A stretch of DNA of 5,331 nt from Acidimicrobiaceae bacterium UBA7830 (GTDB lineage: Bacteria > Actinomycetota > Acidimicrobiia > Acidimicrobiales > Ilumatobacteraceae). The position numbers and the translations under genes are program-made. Below are positions 4,977 through 5,331 of this stretch, one piece after another. The notes under the pieces were generated by a model, which searched no databases, was not told where the DNA came from, and was given only the letters and a program-made list of their open reading frames with translations. Each line of letters begins with the position of its first letter. The stretch's first letter is position 1. The stretch spans positions 1 through 5,331 of the forward strand of contig DLTS01000029.1 in assembly GCA_002501485.1 (NCBI GenBank), read 5' to 3'.

Positions 4977-5331
4977 ATGGGCGCGCTGGACCGAGTCACC
5001 TCGTGGCCGGTACCCCATAGCGCTGCTGTCATCGTTCGGTCGTCTGACGAATCACCTCCAGCCACCTACTCAACGGTCGGAGAAACCGACCGGTCATTCC
5101 GACTTGCGTCGCTGACCAAGACCATCACCGGCCTCACTGCACTCATCGCATGCGAAGAAGGGTCACTCAGTCTCGACAACGTTGTTGACCCGGCAATGTG
5201 TTCAGCCTCGATACATGAAAGAACAACACTTCGGCATCTGCTTGCTCACGCCAGCGGACTCCCCTTCGACGGATCCTCGCCGATCACCGCTCTCGGGCGG
5301 CGACGTATCTATTCAAATACCGGCATCGAAA
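4977..5331 (+). CDS. Serine hydrolase of the beta-lactamase / esterase fold (3' end outside window)
   Basis: The reading frame opens at ATG 4977 and stays open to the window edge, giving the first 118 residues. FRLASLTKTITGLTAL (41-56) holds the S-x-x-K motif with nucleophile Ser45 and base Lys48. EGSLSLDNVV (61-70) and TTLRHLLAHASGLPFDG (83-99) are typical of the Beta-lactamase family PF00144 (class C beta-lactamases, EstB-type esterases, DD-peptidases). IYSNTGIE (111-118) supplies the Y-x-N motif at Tyr112 and Asn114. Only about 35 residues precede the catalytic region and there is no signal peptide or hydrophobic helix, so it is probably cytoplasmic and more likely an esterase or peptidase than an antibiotic-degrading enzyme. 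The segment between the HLLAHASGLP motif and Y-x-N is short, so the protein may be compact. It follows aroG by five bases with no evident ribosome site, suggesting translation by reinitiation. Substrate unknown. Confidence 0.88.
   Translation, partial: MGALDRVTSWPVPHSAAVIVRSSDESPPATYSTVGETDRSFRLASLTKTITGLTALIACEEGSLSLDNVVDPAMCSASIHERTTLRHLLAHASGLPFDGSSPITALGRRRIYSNTGIE

Noticed and set aside
4977..5331. Antibiotic resistance beta-lactamase
   Set aside because: The S-x-x-K and Y-x-N motifs are shared by many esterases and peptidases of the same fold, no signal peptide is present, and the context is housekeeping; the remaining part of the protein is outside the window.
1..5331. CRISPR array, insertion sequence, prophage or defence system
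   Set aside because: No regularly spaced repeats, transposase or integrase motifs, terminal inverted repeats or target duplications were seen; the tRNA end at 8-15 has too little flanking sequence in the window to judge an attachment site.

Overview
This is a compact chromosomal segment, probably from an actinobacterium. Supporting this are a class II (plant/mycobacterial-type) DAHP synthase, the gene order nadD / LytR-type protein / rsfS typical of Actinobacteria, -10 hexamers of the TANNNT type directly against start codons, and GTG starts. GC looks moderate (mid-50s %, judged by eye). The membrane protein between nadD and rsfS, ending in a LytR_C domain, recalls Acidimicrobiia-like lineages, but that class assignment is inference. 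I see no insertion sequences, CRISPR arrays, phage genes or pseudogenes.

Left arm, minus strand, read right to left from 2409 to 8: nadD (NAD synthesis), a membrane-anchored protein that looks like a degenerate LCP domain plus LytR_C, rsfS (ribosomal silencing factor), then tRNA-Ala(GGC). nadD and the LCP-like gene overlap by 4 bases (GTGA). rsfS follows after 63 bases. The tRNA has a plausible promoter of its own in the rsfS-tRNA gap.

Centre, 2410-2672: a divergent intergenic region with a recurring TGTCA/TGACA half-site, arranged partly as inverted repeats. It separates nadD from a sigma-70 family gene on the plus strand. That sigma factor keeps regions 1.2, 2, the 3.2 finger and 4, but has a shortened region 3 and several changed promoter-contacting residues. 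A strong intrinsic terminator follows it.

Right arm, plus strand: a class II DAHP synthase (first step of the shikimate pathway) starts right after a -10-like hexamer with no Shine-Dalgarno sequence. Five bases after its stop begins a serine beta-lactamase/esterase-fold protein that runs off the window end.

Most of the content is housekeeping. The items most worth a second look are the apparently catalytically dead LCP-like protein, the contracted sigma factor, the half-site cluster upstream of it, and two likely leaderless genes. I did not find evidence of an undescribed multi-gene system.
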